Counted from the first letter of the stretch, positions 1 to 8,854 are shown. The stretch is DNA of 64,000 nt from Geotalea sp. SG265 (GCF_022808985.1 NZ_JAKZFT010000005.1:186001-250000); one strand, 5' to 3'. Made by a program: numbers and translations. The notes: generated by a model from the letters alone, not told the origin.

Positions 1-1
1 A

Positions 2-268
2 TCCATGGCCACACAGGTGCTGGTCATCTTCATTATCCGCACCCGCAGGAATCCCTTCAAAAGCCGACCCCACCCCTGGCTGATCGCCTGTTCGCTGACC
101 GTGGTTGCAGTGGCTGTTCTTCTGCCGCTCACTCCGGCCGGTGTTTACCTCGGATTTATAGCTCCTCCGGCTCCTTTCTTTCTCATTTTGACTGTCATGC
201 TACTCGCCTACCTATTGGCGGTGGAAGGGATGAAGCGGTGGTTCTTCAACCGCGTTGTCCCTGAGTGA
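2..268 (+). CDS. P-type ATPase C-terminus, magnesium transporter-like (partial, cut by window edge)
   Basis: The reading frame is already open at the window edge and ends at TGA 266-268, so only the last ~88 residues are present. It begins in a transmembrane helix (ATQVLVIFIIRT), then has a basic loop (RRNPFKSRP) and two more hydrophobic helices, and ends in a short basic tail. The ATQ-IRT pattern followed by two helices resembles the last membrane segments of MgtA-type Mg2+-importing P-type ATPases. The catalytic DKTGT and nucleotide-binding domains would lie upstream, outside the window. Assignment rests on this tail alone; another P-type ATPase subclass (for example Ca2+) is possible. Confidence 0.55.
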   Translation, partial: SMATQVLVIFIIRTRRNPFKSRPHPWLIACSLTVVAVAVLLPLTPAGVYLGFIAPPAPFFLILTVMLLAYLLAVEGMKRWFFNRVVPE

Positions 269-318
269 AGCGGCGAGCGAAGAATGGCTTTTGTGATACA
301 TTTGACGAATAGGATAGT

Positions 319-336
319 TAGCCACCCTGGTGGCTA
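319..336 (+). terminator. Short hairpin downstream of the ATPase gene
   Basis: TAGCCACC and GGTGGCTA are perfect inverted repeats separated by two bases, about 50 nt after the ATPase stop codon. There is no U-tract after it, so it may be a 3'-end stabilising hairpin or part of the leader of the next gene rather than a Rho-independent terminator. Confidence 0.3.
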
Positions 337-376
337 GACCATCGGAATATTTCCTAATAATGCAAAGGAGTCCTTT

Positions 377-703
377 GTGCTGGTACTCAAGAAATTAATG
401 GCCAGGATAACCCTTTTGCTCTCAGGGATTTTCAAGCGTGGGTCCCCACCACTAAAGCAGGAGGGTAACGGAGTGGGACAGCACAAATGGAGATCTCATG
501 ACGGTACAATGTGGAAGTGTGAACGGTGTGAAAAGATCGTAAGAACAGCTGAAGGACAAACACCGGAAGTCGTTATCAAGCAACTGGCTAAAATATCAGA
601 AGTTGATAGAGTGGTACCTGCGGCTTTGTACCCTACGGCGGTTCAGTTCTGTTTTGAAAATAACGGTCTGAATACAGAGTGCTCTCATAGAAGGCATGAG
701 TAA
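377..703 (+). CDS. Small Cys-containing hypothetical protein, possible zinc-ribbon half-site
   Basis: A GTG start at 377 is preceded by AAAGGAG at 363-369, which is good spacing. The 108-residue product has a hydrophobic/basic N-terminus (MLVLKKLMARITLLLSGIF), a central HKWRSHDGTMWKCERCEK segment whose CxxC could be one half of a zinc site, and two further Cys in the C-terminal part (FCFENN, ECSHRRHE). I do not recognise a family. Histidines near each Cys pair suggest metal binding, which is inference. Codon use is more AT-rich than the gene downstream, so it may be an acquired gene. Confidence 0.5.
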   Translation: MLVLKKLMARITLLLSGIFKRGSPPLKQEGNGVGQHKWRSHDGTMWKCERCEKIVRTAEGQTPEVVIKQLAKISEVDRVVPAALYPTAVQFCFENNGLNTECSHRRHE

Positions 704-847
704 GGATGTTCGGAAGCTATTTACAGGAGCCGCAATGTAGGGCGGCTGCACATCTTATTCAGGGATTTTAACGCGATTTAAGCAGACTGGAGAGAAGTAG
801 CCTCCCGTTAAGGAGCATGAATGATGAATTGATGGATGGGAGATGCT

Positions 848-3835
848 ATGAAGCGATGGGAGAAAGCTTCGCTCATCACTGTAGTTGTCGTGATTCTTCT
901 GGCGGGTCTGGTCGCCTTCGTGCTCCCCGGCATCATCAAAAGCCAGGCGATAAGGCGGGTGGAGGCGGCGACAGGAAGAAATCTCGCCATCGGTGCGACC
1001 TCCATCAATCCTTTCACCTGGACCGTCGAGGTCAAAGACCTTCGCTTGTCCGAGCGAGGGAGAGGAGAGACCTTTGCAACGTTGAGCAGCGCACGGATCG
1101 CCATAAGTCCTTCATCTCTCTACCGCAGGGCGCCGATCATCGCTTCGGCCCGCATAGCCTCGCCCCACCTCCGCATCGTCAGGGTCGGCGCCAATGAATA
1201 CAATTTTTCAGACCTTCTAAAGAGGCATCCCCAGCATCCGCAGCAGTCCCGCTTCTCACTCAATAACCTCATGTTAACAAACGGCTCCATCGACTTCACT
1301 GACCGGGGGCTGTCGGTAGAAAAGCGGCATGAGTTACGCAAGATCGAACTTGCCGTTCCCTTCATCACCACCATCCCGTATCTGGCCGACCGTTACATCG
1401 CCCCGCGCCTGAGCCTTATGGTGAACGGGGCACCGCTCCACCTGGAGGGGAAGCTGCGGCCCTTTCCCAAGGCAGTCGAAGCCTCTGCCACCATTGCCTT
1501 TGACGATGCCGCTCTCCCCCATTACCTTGCCTACCTGCCAGGAAGGCTCCCGGTCCAGGTCCACTCGGGAAGGATGTCGGCGAAGGTGGCGATGAGCTAC
1601 CGGGCGGCGGAGAAGGAAAAGCCGGGACTCACCTTCAATGGTAAGGTGATTCTTGCCGACACCAAGATCGCCGAGCGGAACAGCGCCCAGTTGCTGGCCC
1701 TGCAACAGCTTGATGTGGCGGCCAATGTGGGGATCGGCGGACCGGGGGGAACAAGACTGGAAAACGGATCAATCCAGGCCCGGCAATTGGTAGCCTCGGC
1801 AGGAAAGGGGGAGGGGCTCAAACTGGCATCGCTCTCCCTGGAGGGGGGAACCTACAGCCGGAAAGAAAATCTGCTGGAGGTAGCCGATCTTACGCTCCGC
1901 GATGGCAGTCTGCGCCTTTCCCGGGACAGGAACGGAGTGTTCCTGCCCCTGCCTTTTCTTCATCAGGCCGGTGGGGCGACTGGAAAGAAAGCTGCTCAGC
2001 CGCTGCGCTACCGTATCGGACGCATCTCCGGGGAGGGGCTGGATATTGCTTTCACCGATGAGAAGCTGCCAGGGGGACAACAGTTTACCCTTAAAAATGC
2101 GACTCTTTCCCTGGAAAAGTTCATCGGTCCACCCTTCGGCATGATCCCCTTCAGCGTGGCAGGGGGATATGGAAAGGGGGGCTCCCTCAAGGCCTCCGGC
2201 AGCTTCTGCCCGGCCCCCTTGAAAATAAAGGGAAACCTGGCCATGCAGCGGGTTCCCCTAACCGACTTCGATGCCTATTTCCCGGAAGCCCTCGATGTGT
2301 TTGTGACGGCGGGGAAGCTCGATGCCCGTCTCGCCCTCTCCGTGACCGGCGAAGGAGGCTCGTTTACCGGCACCTTCGGCGGGTCGGCTGCAATACGCTC
2401 TTTTAACTGCCTCGACGGGGAAGGGGAGGATCTGCTGAAATGGGAAATCCTCCACGTGGATAGAGTCAAAGGCAGACTGGGCCCCTTTGCACTAGATATC
2501 GGCGATGTGGCCCTGACGGGATTTTATTCCCGCATTGTTGCCCAGAATGATGGCAGCCTGAACCTCCAGCATCTTTATCGGAAAGGGCCAAAGGCAACGG
2601 CCAACAAAACCGTCGGGGGAAAGAAGAGGGCAATGGTCCGGATCGGCAGGATCACCATGCAAAACGGCACCCTGTCATTCACCGATCACCATGTGCCGGG
2701 AGGATACAGCACGACCTTTTTTAACCTGGGGGGACGGGTCAGCGGCTTGTCGTCTGAGCCGAACCGGCTTGCCGATGTGGACCTGCGGGGCAATCTGGAA
2801 AACCAGTCCCCGCTCAGGATCATCGGGCAGATCAATCCGCTGCGCGGCGATCTCTTCGTCGATCTCAAGGTGAGCTTCACCGATATCGCCCTCTCACCCA
2901 TGAGTGCCTACGCGGGGAAATACCTGGGCTATGCGGTGGAAAACGGGCAACTGTTCATCTATTCCCGCTACCGGATCGAAAACAAGCAATTCGTTTCGGA
3001 AAACAAGATTGTCATCGATCAGCTCGACTTCGGCAGGCGCATCGAAAGCGACAAGGCGACCAGCCTTCCAGTCCGCCTCGCCATTGCCCTGCTCAAGGAC
3101 AAGAACGGGGAGATCACCCTGGACCTTCCGGTAACGGGGCGGACCGACGACCCGCAGTTCAGTTTCCCCGGCGTGGTGCTGAAGATACTGAAGAACCTCC
3201 TCGTCACCGCGGCCCGCTCTCCCTTGAAGTTACTTCATGCCATGTTCGGCGGCGAGGAGCCGCCGGACAGCGTCGGCTTTCCCCCTGGCTCCGCCGCGCT
3301 CTCCCCCGCCGAACAGGAAAAGCTCCTGAAGTTGGCGGCTGCGTTCAACAACCGGCCGGCGTTGAAGGTCGCCGTGACCGGTTTGGTAGACCGGGACCGT
3401 GATGATGAAGGCTACCGCAATGAACTCCTTCTGAAGAGGATGCGTACCGAGAAGTTCCGGGATCTGGTGAAGGAGCGGAGAAACCAGCCGGAGGATTCAC
3501 CCGATACCATGCACATTGCCCAGGAAGAATACCCACGGTATCTGAAGGAGGTCTACGCCAAGGAGCAATTTCCCAAGCCGCGGAATATCCTTGGGCTGGT
3601 CAAGGCACTGCCGGAAGCCGAGATGAAGAAGCTGATCCTGGCTAACATGGTCGTGGGAGAGGAGCAGTTGCGGGGGCTGGCGGATGCCCGAGCTGCCGCT
3701 GTCAGGGCGTTTCTCGTCAAGCAGGGGAAAGTAGATTCACAACGGGTTTTCCAGAAGAGCGGCGACATTTCCCGATCCCCGGCCAAGCGAGGGGAGACCG
3801 GAAGCCGGGTGGAGTTTGAGCTTACGGCCGAATAA
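848..3835 (+). CDS. DUF748 / AsmA-like envelope protein
   Basis: A product of about 995 residues with one N-terminal membrane helix (roughly residues 6-27, SLITVVVVILLAGLVAFVLP) followed by a very long beta-rich periplasmic region, the layout of DUF748 proteins of the AsmA-like superfamily. Members are thought to span the periplasm and help lipid transport or outer-membrane homeostasis (family knowledge). The segment around SINPFTWTVEVKDLRLSE and the C-terminal ADARAAAVRAFLVKQGKVD block are typical of DUF748. I prefer ATG 848 over the in-frame ATG 836 because GGGAG at 838-842 is correctly spaced for 848. No partner genes for lipid transport are adjacent. Confidence 0.8.
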   Translation: MKRWEKASLITVVVVILLAGLVAFVLPGIIKSQAIRRVEAATGRNLAIGATSINPFTWTVEVKDLRLSERGRGETFATLSSARIAISPSSLYRRAPIIASARIASPHLRIVRVGANEYNFSDLLKRHPQHPQQSRFSLNNLMLTNGSIDFTDRGLSVEKRHELRKIELAVPFITTIPYLADRYIAPRLSLMVNGAPLHLEGKLRPFPKAVEASATIAFDDAALPHYLAYLPGRLPVQVHSGRMSAKVAMSYRAAEKEKPGLTFNGKVILADTKIAERNSAQLLALQQLDVAANVGIGGPGGTRLENGSIQARQLVASAGKGEGLKLASLSLEGGTYSRKENLLEVADLTLRDGSLRLSRDRNGVFLPLPFLHQAGGATGKKAAQPLRYRIGRISGEGLDIAFTDEKLPGGQQFTLKNATLSLEKFIGPPFGMIPFSVAGGYGKGGSLKASGSFCPAPLKIKGNLAMQRVPLTDFDAYFPEALDVFVTAGKLDARLALSVTGEGGSFTGTFGGSAAIRSFNCLDGEGEDLLKWEILHVDRVKGRLGPFALDIGDVALTGFYSRIVAQNDGSLNLQHLYRKGPKATANKTVGGKKRAMVRIGRITMQNGTLSFTDHHVPGGYSTTFFNLGGRVSGLSSEPNRLADVDLRGNLENQSPLRIIGQINPLRGDLFVDLKVSFTDIALSPMSAYAGKYLGYAVENGQLFIYSRYRIENKQFVSENKIVIDQLDFGRRIESDKATSLPVRLAIALLKDKNGEITLDLPVTGRTDDPQFSFPGVVLKILKNLLVTAARSPLKLLHAMFGGEEPPDSVGFPPGSAALSPAEQEKLLKLAAAFNNRPALKVAVTGLVDRDRDDEGYRNELLLKRMRTEKFRDLVKERRNQPEDSPDTMHIAQEEYPRYLKEVYAKEQFPKPRNILGLVKALPEAEMKKLILANMVVGEEQLRGLADARAAAVRAFLVKQGKVDSQRVFQKSGDISRSPAKRGETGSRVEFELTAE

Positions 3836-3900
3836 TCGTTTCTCCTAACAACCTTTTTCCCGACAAAGGATGTTCTTAACGACACCGCAGGGAGGATCCC

Positions 3901-4815
3901 TTGTTTGCCGGGTGCAGGTACCAATTTCCAATGAAGCCACCAAACAGAATATACCTGCTGGCAATCCGCTTCTGGAAATTTCTGCTGCAGGTTCTCCATA
4001 ACTTCATTCGTAACCAGGGCCTCCTGTTATCCGGTGCTGTTGCTTACCATACCCTGTTATCCATCATACCCATGTCGATCCTTGCCCTTGTGGTACTGTC
4101 CCATTTCATAGAAAAGGAGCAGCTGGTCCAGACCCTATCCACCTACCTGCAACTGGTGATACCCGGATTTGCGGCGACCTTGACCGAACAGGTGCGGGAA
4201 TTCCTCGAATATCGCAAGGTGATCGGCATTATCGGCTTTATTGTAATGTTGTTCTTCAGCTCCATTGCCTTTTCCATGCTTGAAAACGCCATTTCCGTAA
4301 TCTTTTTCCGACGGCTTGCCACCAAACGACGTAATTTTCTCGCTTCCGCCGTTATCCCCTATGTGTACATCCTTGCCATCGGTCTGGGCATAGTACTAGT
4401 TTCATTTGTCGAAGGAGCAATCGAAACAGTTGGCGACAGAGGATTGGTTATTTTCGGATGGAGCCTGAATCTGGAGAAGGCTACCCGAGCTTCACTGTAT
4501 GTGCTGGGGATACTTGGCGAGGTGGTCATGCTTATTTCCTTCTATCTGGTAATGCCTAAGACGCATGTCAGGTTTCGCCACGCATTTATCGGGGGGATAA
4601 CTGCGGCAATTTTGTGGGAACTCGTCCGCCGGGTACTGGTCTGGTACTACTCCGTTTTATCCATGGTAAACGTGATTTACGGGTCAATCGCCATAACAGT
4701 GGTCGCCCTTCTCATTATAGAGGTCGGTGCGTTAATCATTTTGTTGGGTGCCCAGGTCATTGCAGAACTTGAGCAGCCCGATGGATCTGCCGGGGAAGAA
4801 CGTTCACATTGGTGA
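3901..4815 (+). CDS. YihY/BrkB-family inner-membrane protein
   Basis: A 304-residue polytopic membrane protein with at least six hydrophobic helices. The early GAVAYHTLLSIIPMSIL segment is characteristic of the YihY/UPF0761 (formerly 'ribonuclease BN') family, as is the late helix pair around GGITAAILWELVRRVL and YGSIAITVVALLIIEVGALI. The cellular role is unsettled; the old RNase BN assignment is considered wrong for this family. The start is taken as TTG 3901 because GGAGG at 3891-3895 precedes it; ATG 3931 is the alternative. It lies 65 bp after the DUF748 gene on the same strand, so both may be co-transcribed envelope genes. Confidence 0.85.
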   Translation: MFAGCRYQFPMKPPNRIYLLAIRFWKFLLQVLHNFIRNQGLLLSGAVAYHTLLSIIPMSILALVVLSHFIEKEQLVQTLSTYLQLVIPGFAATLTEQVREFLEYRKVIGIIGFIVMLFFSSIAFSMLENAISVIFFRRLATKRRNFLASAVIPYVYILAIGLGIVLVSFVEGAIETVGDRGLVIFGWSLNLEKATRASLYVLGILGEVVMLISFYLVMPKTHVRFRHAFIGGITAAILWELVRRVLVWYYSVLSMVNVIYGSIAITVVALLIIEVGALIILLGAQVIAELEQPDGSAGEERSHW

Positions 4816-4899
4816 TAAGCTTCCTTCGCTCAGTGTGCCTTGGGGATAAGGTTTGGTATAATCACTGGCATACATACATCATATTGGCAGGAGGTTTCC

Positions 4900-5094
4900 A
4901 TGAACGATCTTTCAAAGGAAGCAACGATGATAATCGCTTCGAATCTGACCGTTGCCGCAGCGATCAGAGACGCTGCCATGACCATCAAAGGGGGCCCGCA
5001 ACCGGCTGATTCCAAGGATTTGGTTACTCAGGCATTTGCAGCCATCCTGACCAATCTGGAGAAGCAGTCTCTTGGCCGGGAGCGTGAACGATGA
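4900..5094 (+). CDS. Small hypothetical protein (64 aa)
   Basis: ATG 4900 has a strong AGGAGG at 4889-4894, so I use it rather than the upstream in-frame ATG at 4840. The product is a soluble-looking helical protein (MNDLSKEATMIIASNLTVAA at the N-terminus, then a Gly-Gly-Pro turn, then a second helix ending in ESQ-type charged residues). I do not recognise a family. It is convergent with the KaiC-like gene and 85 bp downstream of the YihY gene. Confidence 0.55.
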   Translation: MNDLSKEATMIIASNLTVAAAIRDAAMTIKGGPQPADSKDLVTQAFAAILTNLEKQSLGRERER

Positions 5095-5185
5095 TTGACC
5101 CGCTTCCAGGAGTGCAAACCAAGACGATGCTGTATCTGGGATTATCGGCAAAGCGCATAGCCAATAACTGAGGTACTGCTAGAGA

Positions 5186-6724
5186 TCATACTGTGGAGAT
5201 GCGCCGTTCTCCCTGCCGTCTCTCATGGGTACGCCTCTCCGTTTCTCCTCGGTTCCATCCTTCGAGGTATCTCCTCTGGTAACCCCGCTCGTCATGCCAC
5301 TTCATCCGCTGGAGCGTTATTCCTCTGTCAGACAGGATGAACTTGTGGATCAGGTTAGAGTGCGGCATACCACGGGATTTCAAAACGAGCAGAGTGCGAA
5401 ACCGCTCTGCTTCAATTTCCTTATCCCTCAGTAGAAACCAGGTGTCGATCAGTGAAGAGATTTCCTCTTTTGTGGAAACCTGAATGCTCTCTTCATGGGT
5501 CAGATCGGTCAGGAGCGATGTCGTCGCATGCATTTTCAGGAAGTCAATAAGCCGCGTCAGCATCGATTTTGCCTGTAGTACCGTGCCCACATCGGCCAGG
5601 CTGGTCATCGGATCAACGACAACGACAGCAGGAGCGAACTCTTCGACCGTGCGGTAAATGTTGACGAGATGCGTTTCCAGTCCATACATGGAAGCGCGTG
5701 AAGTATAAACAAGCAAAAGACCTTTCTCCACCCACTGCTTTACATCAAGACCGATAGAAGTCATGTTAAGATAGATTTGTTCGGATGATTCCTCAAAACC
5801 GAAATAGGCTGCCCGCTCTCCCCGTCGGCAGGCTGCGTCGATAAAGGTAAAGGCCAGACTTGTTTTTCCTGATCCGGGTGTACCGGAGATAAGAATGCTG
5901 CTCCCTCGGAATAAGCCGCTGCCGCCTAACATTCTGTCAAGGTCCCGCACTCCGGTGGGAATGTGCTCCCCCGTTGGCCTGTATTCCAATTTGACCGAGG
6001 TTATTGGCATCACAGTGATCTCTTTTTTATCAATGAGGAAGGGAAATTCATCAGAGGGATGCGATGAGCCCCGGTATTTTATGACGCGAAGTCGCCGGGT
6101 CGAGAGTTGTTCGGCCACGCGATAATCAAGCTTGATAACGCAGTCAGCCACATATTCCTCGATGCCCCGCCGGGTCAGTGTCTGTAATCCGGCTTCCCCG
6201 GTGGCGACAACAGTCACGCCACGGAGCACCAACCAGTTGAATAGTCCCCGCAATTGCGTACGCAGCAGGTTGAAATCGGAAGCACCCACAAAAAGGGCAT
6301 CGAGAGTATCAATGGCTATGCGTTTTGCCTTGACTGACGCTATTGCATCGGCGAGCTTGATAAAACAGGACCCCATATCATACTTGCCTTCTCTAGCCTG
6401 GCCGGTGTCCTCCAACGCCACCTGTATGATTGTCAGGAGACGGCGGTCTATAAGGTCCTGAAGATTGAAACCAAAAGAGGCAAAATTCCTTATCAGTGCT
6501 TCGGGCTGTTCCTCCAGGGCCACAAAAACGCCTGCCTCGTTATGCTCGAGTGCACCTTTGATGAGAAAAAGCATGGAAAATACCGTCTTGCCACACCCAG
6601 CGTTACCGGCAAGAAGGGTTGCCCTGCCTTTGGGAAATCCTCCACCGGTTATCTCATCCAGTCCGTCTATGCCCGAACTGCATTTTTCAACCGCCGTCGG
6701 CATTTTATGTCCTTGATTATCCAT
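5186..6724 (-). CDS. KaiC-like double-domain RecA-fold ATPase/kinase
   Basis: A 512-residue protein with two tandem KaiC domains. The first Walker A is GNAGCGKT (residues 40-47), the second GTPGSGKT (about 280-287). The two catalytic acidic pairs are present after each P-loop (FVALEEQPE; YFGFEESSEQ). The C-terminal domain keeps STKEEISSLIDT near residues 413-425, which aligns with the T426/S431/T432 autophosphorylation region of cyanobacterial KaiC as T/S/S, so phosphorylation is plausible but unproven. The tail is very basic (RRTHERRQGERR). No KaiA or KaiB gene is in the window, so a signalling role rather than a circadian clock is likely. An AAAGAGG ribosome site precedes the ATG. It is divergent from the next gene. 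Confidence 0.85.
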   Translation of the reverse strand: MDNQGHKMPTAVEKCSSGIDGLDEITGGGFPKGRATLLAGNAGCGKTVFSMLFLIKGALEHNEAGVFVALEEQPEALIRNFASFGFNLQDLIDRRLLTIIQVALEDTGQAREGKYDMGSCFIKLADAIASVKAKRIAIDTLDALFVGASDFNLLRTQLRGLFNWLVLRGVTVVATGEAGLQTLTRRGIEEYVADCVIKLDYRVAEQLSTRRLRVIKYRGSSHPSDEFPFLIDKKEITVMPITSVKLEYRPTGEHIPTGVRDLDRMLGGSGLFRGSSILISGTPGSGKTSLAFTFIDAACRRGERAAYFGFEESSEQIYLNMTSIGLDVKQWVEKGLLLVYTSRASMYGLETHLVNIYRTVEEFAPAVVVVDPMTSLADVGTVLQAKSMLTRLIDFLKMHATTSLLTDLTHEESIQVSTKEEISSLIDTWFLLRDKEIEAERFRTLLVLKSRGMPHSNLIHKFILSDRGITLQRMKWHDERGYQRRYLEGWNRGETERRTHERRQGERRISTV

Positions 6725-6886
6725 AGGTGTCCTCTTTAAAGTTACATGTCTATTGTAAGTTTACCGGTTGAAACGACACAGCCAACTTCTCTTTTTGAAG
6801 ATATGGGTTGTACTGCTTGGGGAGCTGGCCCACGGATTTCTGGTAATATTTGATTTTAGATGCTTTTCAAAAGGAGGATTACCGAG

Positions 6887-7360
6887 ATGCGTAAAAGGAT
6901 CATGACTTCAGGTTCTTCAGAGACGAAAATCGAGTATGACTGGCTGGACCTGGCGCGTATGGCACAGGTCGAGGTTACCTCCGAAGACGATTCGCACCCG
7001 ATTGAGGGGGCTCTCATTCCCGGTATCGGTTCGGGCTGGCGTGCGGCAACCCAAGGCAAGCAAACCATCCGCCTGCTGTTTGACGAGCCACAGAAGATAC
7101 GGCGTCTCCGACTGCGGTTTCGTTGCGACTTCGGTGGCGGACACACCCAAGAATTTATGCTGAGCTGGTCACCCGGAGGCGGGCAAGCCGGTCGGGAGAT
7201 TGTGCGCCAACAGTTTAACTTCAGCCCACCAGATGTTACTACTGAGGTTGAGGATTATGTTGTCGATCTTGATGGAGTGGCAATGCTGGAGTTGACAATC
7301 ATGCCGGATATTAGCGGCGGTGAAACACGGGCAGCCCTGGAACAGTTACGTGTCGCCTGA
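6887..7360 (+). CDS. Hypothetical protein, possible carbohydrate-binding-like beta-sandwich
   Basis: ATG 6887 follows GGAGG at 6873-6877; an in-frame ATG at 6860 would add nine residues but lies upstream of that site. The ~157-residue product has no signal peptide. It is rich in beta-strand patterns such as IRRLRLRFRCDFGGGHTQEF and VEDYVVDLDGVAMLELTIMP, and resembles discoidin or F5/8-type sugar-binding sandwiches in pattern (WRAATQGKQTIRLLFDEPQK). The assignment is tentative. It is transcribed divergently from the KaiC-like gene across about 160 bp, so the two may share control. Confidence 0.5.
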   Translation: MRKRIMTSGSSETKIEYDWLDLARMAQVEVTSEDDSHPIEGALIPGIGSGWRAATQGKQTIRLLFDEPQKIRRLRLRFRCDFGGGHTQEFMLSWSPGGGQAGREIVRQQFNFSPPDVTTEVEDYVVDLDGVAMLELTIMPDISGGETRAALEQLRVA

Positions 7361-7461
7361 AGGAGTTCGACGTATTGTTTCGCCAACTTCCACAGTGAAA
7401 ACATCAATGGAAAGATGAGATATGAAAGTAGAGCTTTTCCTACCATTCTAAAGCGATTTAA

Positions 7462-7638
7462 GATTCAGATGCTGAAGGGTCGTTCACACAAATCATTGCT
7501 ATTCTCAAACAACTGCCCAACAAGACAATTGCTACCGGAGGCTCGAATGTTCAATTCAACGCAAAATCATTTTCCGAGGAGTTGGAGGAGCGCGAAAAGT
7601 CATTTCGTGCAATTTTAACTTTAAATAACAATTTGTAA
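7462..7638 (+). pseudogene. Open-frame remnant without a start codon
   Basis: After a TAA at 7459-7461 the frame stays open for 58 codons to TAA 7636-7638. It reads like real protein (FTQIIAILKQLPNKTIATGG, then a charged helix SFSEELEEREKSF), but has no plausible start or ribosome site. I interpret it as the degraded 3' end of a gene. It sits between the 6887-7360 gene and the insertion sequence. The remainder of 7361-7722 shows nothing else recognisable. Confidence 0.3.
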
Positions 7639-7736
7639 TATTTAATTATAGTACAAATGCTTAGCGGTGCCGCCGTAACCGGGACGGGCACATGATTCCA
7701 ATACCCGTTTAGGTGCTAGTATTGACCTTCCCCCCT

Positions 7737-8594
7737 TTACCCAACCACTAGAAAGTTAGTGATTCGGTCTTGTTGGGGTAATGTGGCAGCAAATTCTTCC
7801 GGCGTTAAATTGTTCAGTGAGCTGTGTGGCCGGATCGAGTTGTAGTCCCTGCGCCAGGTTTCGATCTTGTTCCTTGCATCTTGTAAGTCAATGAACACGT
7901 TCTCGTTGAGACATTCATCGCGTAGCTTGCCGTTGAAGCTTTCGATATAGGCATTCTGCACCGGTTTTCCCGGCTGGATGAACCTCAGCTTTACGTTGTT
8001 CTCGTGTGCCCATGCATCCATTGCTTTGCTGATGAATTCGGGGCCGTTATCAACGGTGATGACTTTCGGCAAACCACGGGTGGCAGCGAGTCGATCCAGA
8101 ACTCTGGTAACACGCAGGCCCGACAACGAGTGATCAACCTCCAGTGCCGGGCATTCCCTGGTCAGATCGTCAACAATAGTCAGCACGCGGAACCTTCTTC
8201 CGTTCCACAGACTGTCAGAGACGAAATCCATTGACCAATGCTGATTCGGCTGCTCTGGACGGTCAAGTACCACACGAAGGTGGCTGATCCGCTTCTTTCG
8301 CTTCTTGCCGCGGAGAGATAGCCCTTCTTGACGATAAAGCCGCTCAACGCGCTTATGGTTTACCAGATGGCCTTCACGTAGGAGAAGAACATGAAGTCGC
8401 GGAGAGCCGAATTTGCGCCGCTGCTCTGCCAATTCTCGCAGCCGGAGGCGTAGCTCGGCATTAGTGTCCGGTTTCGGCTCGTACCGAAAGCTGCTTCGGT
8501 CAAGGCACGACAGCTTACAGGCCCGCCGCTCGCTGATGGAGTAGGATTGCCGCATGTACTCCACAACGTGCCGTCGTGCAACGGGTGCTACCAC
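7737..8594 (-). CDS. IS3-family transposase OrfB (DDE integrase core)
   Basis: A 285-residue integrase-core transposase. The DDE triad is visible in HWSMDFVSDSLW, ITVDNGPEF and NAYIESFNGKLRDE, with the 35-residue spacing between the second D and E typical of IS3. The N-terminal part (ARRHVVEYMRQSYSISERRA) is the HTH_21-type region. It begins in the -1 frame relative to OrfA and overlaps its end, so the full OrfAB transposase would be made by -1 frameshifting; GTG 8594 may also give OrfB alone. Confidence 0.93.
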   Translation of the reverse strand: MVAPVARRHVVEYMRQSYSISERRACKLSCLDRSSFRYEPKPDTNAELRLRLRELAEQRRKFGSPRLHVLLLREGHLVNHKRVERLYRQEGLSLRGKKRKKRISHLRVVLDRPEQPNQHWSMDFVSDSLWNGRRFRVLTIVDDLTRECPALEVDHSLSGLRVTRVLDRLAATRGLPKVITVDNGPEFISKAMDAWAHENNVKLRFIQPGKPVQNAYIESFNGKLRDECLNENVFIDLQDARNKIETWRRDYNSIRPHSSLNNLTPEEFAATLPQQDRITNFLVVG

Positions 8595-8854
8595 TTTTTT
8601 GAGACGACGTCTTTCAGGATCTTGTTGTCTAGAAGGGCCTCAGCAAGCATCTGCTTGAGCTTGCGGTTCTCGTCTTCAAGTTGCTTCAGGCGCTTGGCAT
8701 CAGATACATCCATACCACCGTATTTCTTGCGCCAGGTGTAAAAAGTCGCATCGCTGATGCCATGCATCCGGCATAGGTCGATGATCTTCATTCCTGCTTC
8801 TGCCTGTTTCAGAATGCCAATGATCTGCTCTTCGGTGAATCGTTTCGCTTTCAT
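8588..8854 (-). CDS. IS3-family transposase OrfA (HTH and leucine zipper)
   Basis: An 88-residue protein with an N-terminal helix-turn-helix (KRFTEEQIIGILKQAEAG to DATFYTWRKKYGG) and a C-terminal heptad coiled coil (AKRLKQLEDENRKLKQMLAE), the standard OrfA layout for DNA binding and multimerisation. The 3' end carries TCA-AAA-AAG followed by TGG-TAG. A_AAA_AAG at 8600-8594 is a classic -1 slippery site into OrfB. Confidence 0.93.
   Translation of the reverse strand: MKAKRFTEEQIIGILKQAEAGMKIIDLCRMHGISDATFYTWRKKYGGMDVSDAKRLKQLEDENRKLKQMLAEALLDNKILKDVVSKKW

Noticed and set aside
7415-7618. A 67-codon plus-strand frame upstream of the IS
   Set aside because: The alternative frame 7462-7638 has far better protein character over the same bases; no ribosome site for the 7415 ATG.
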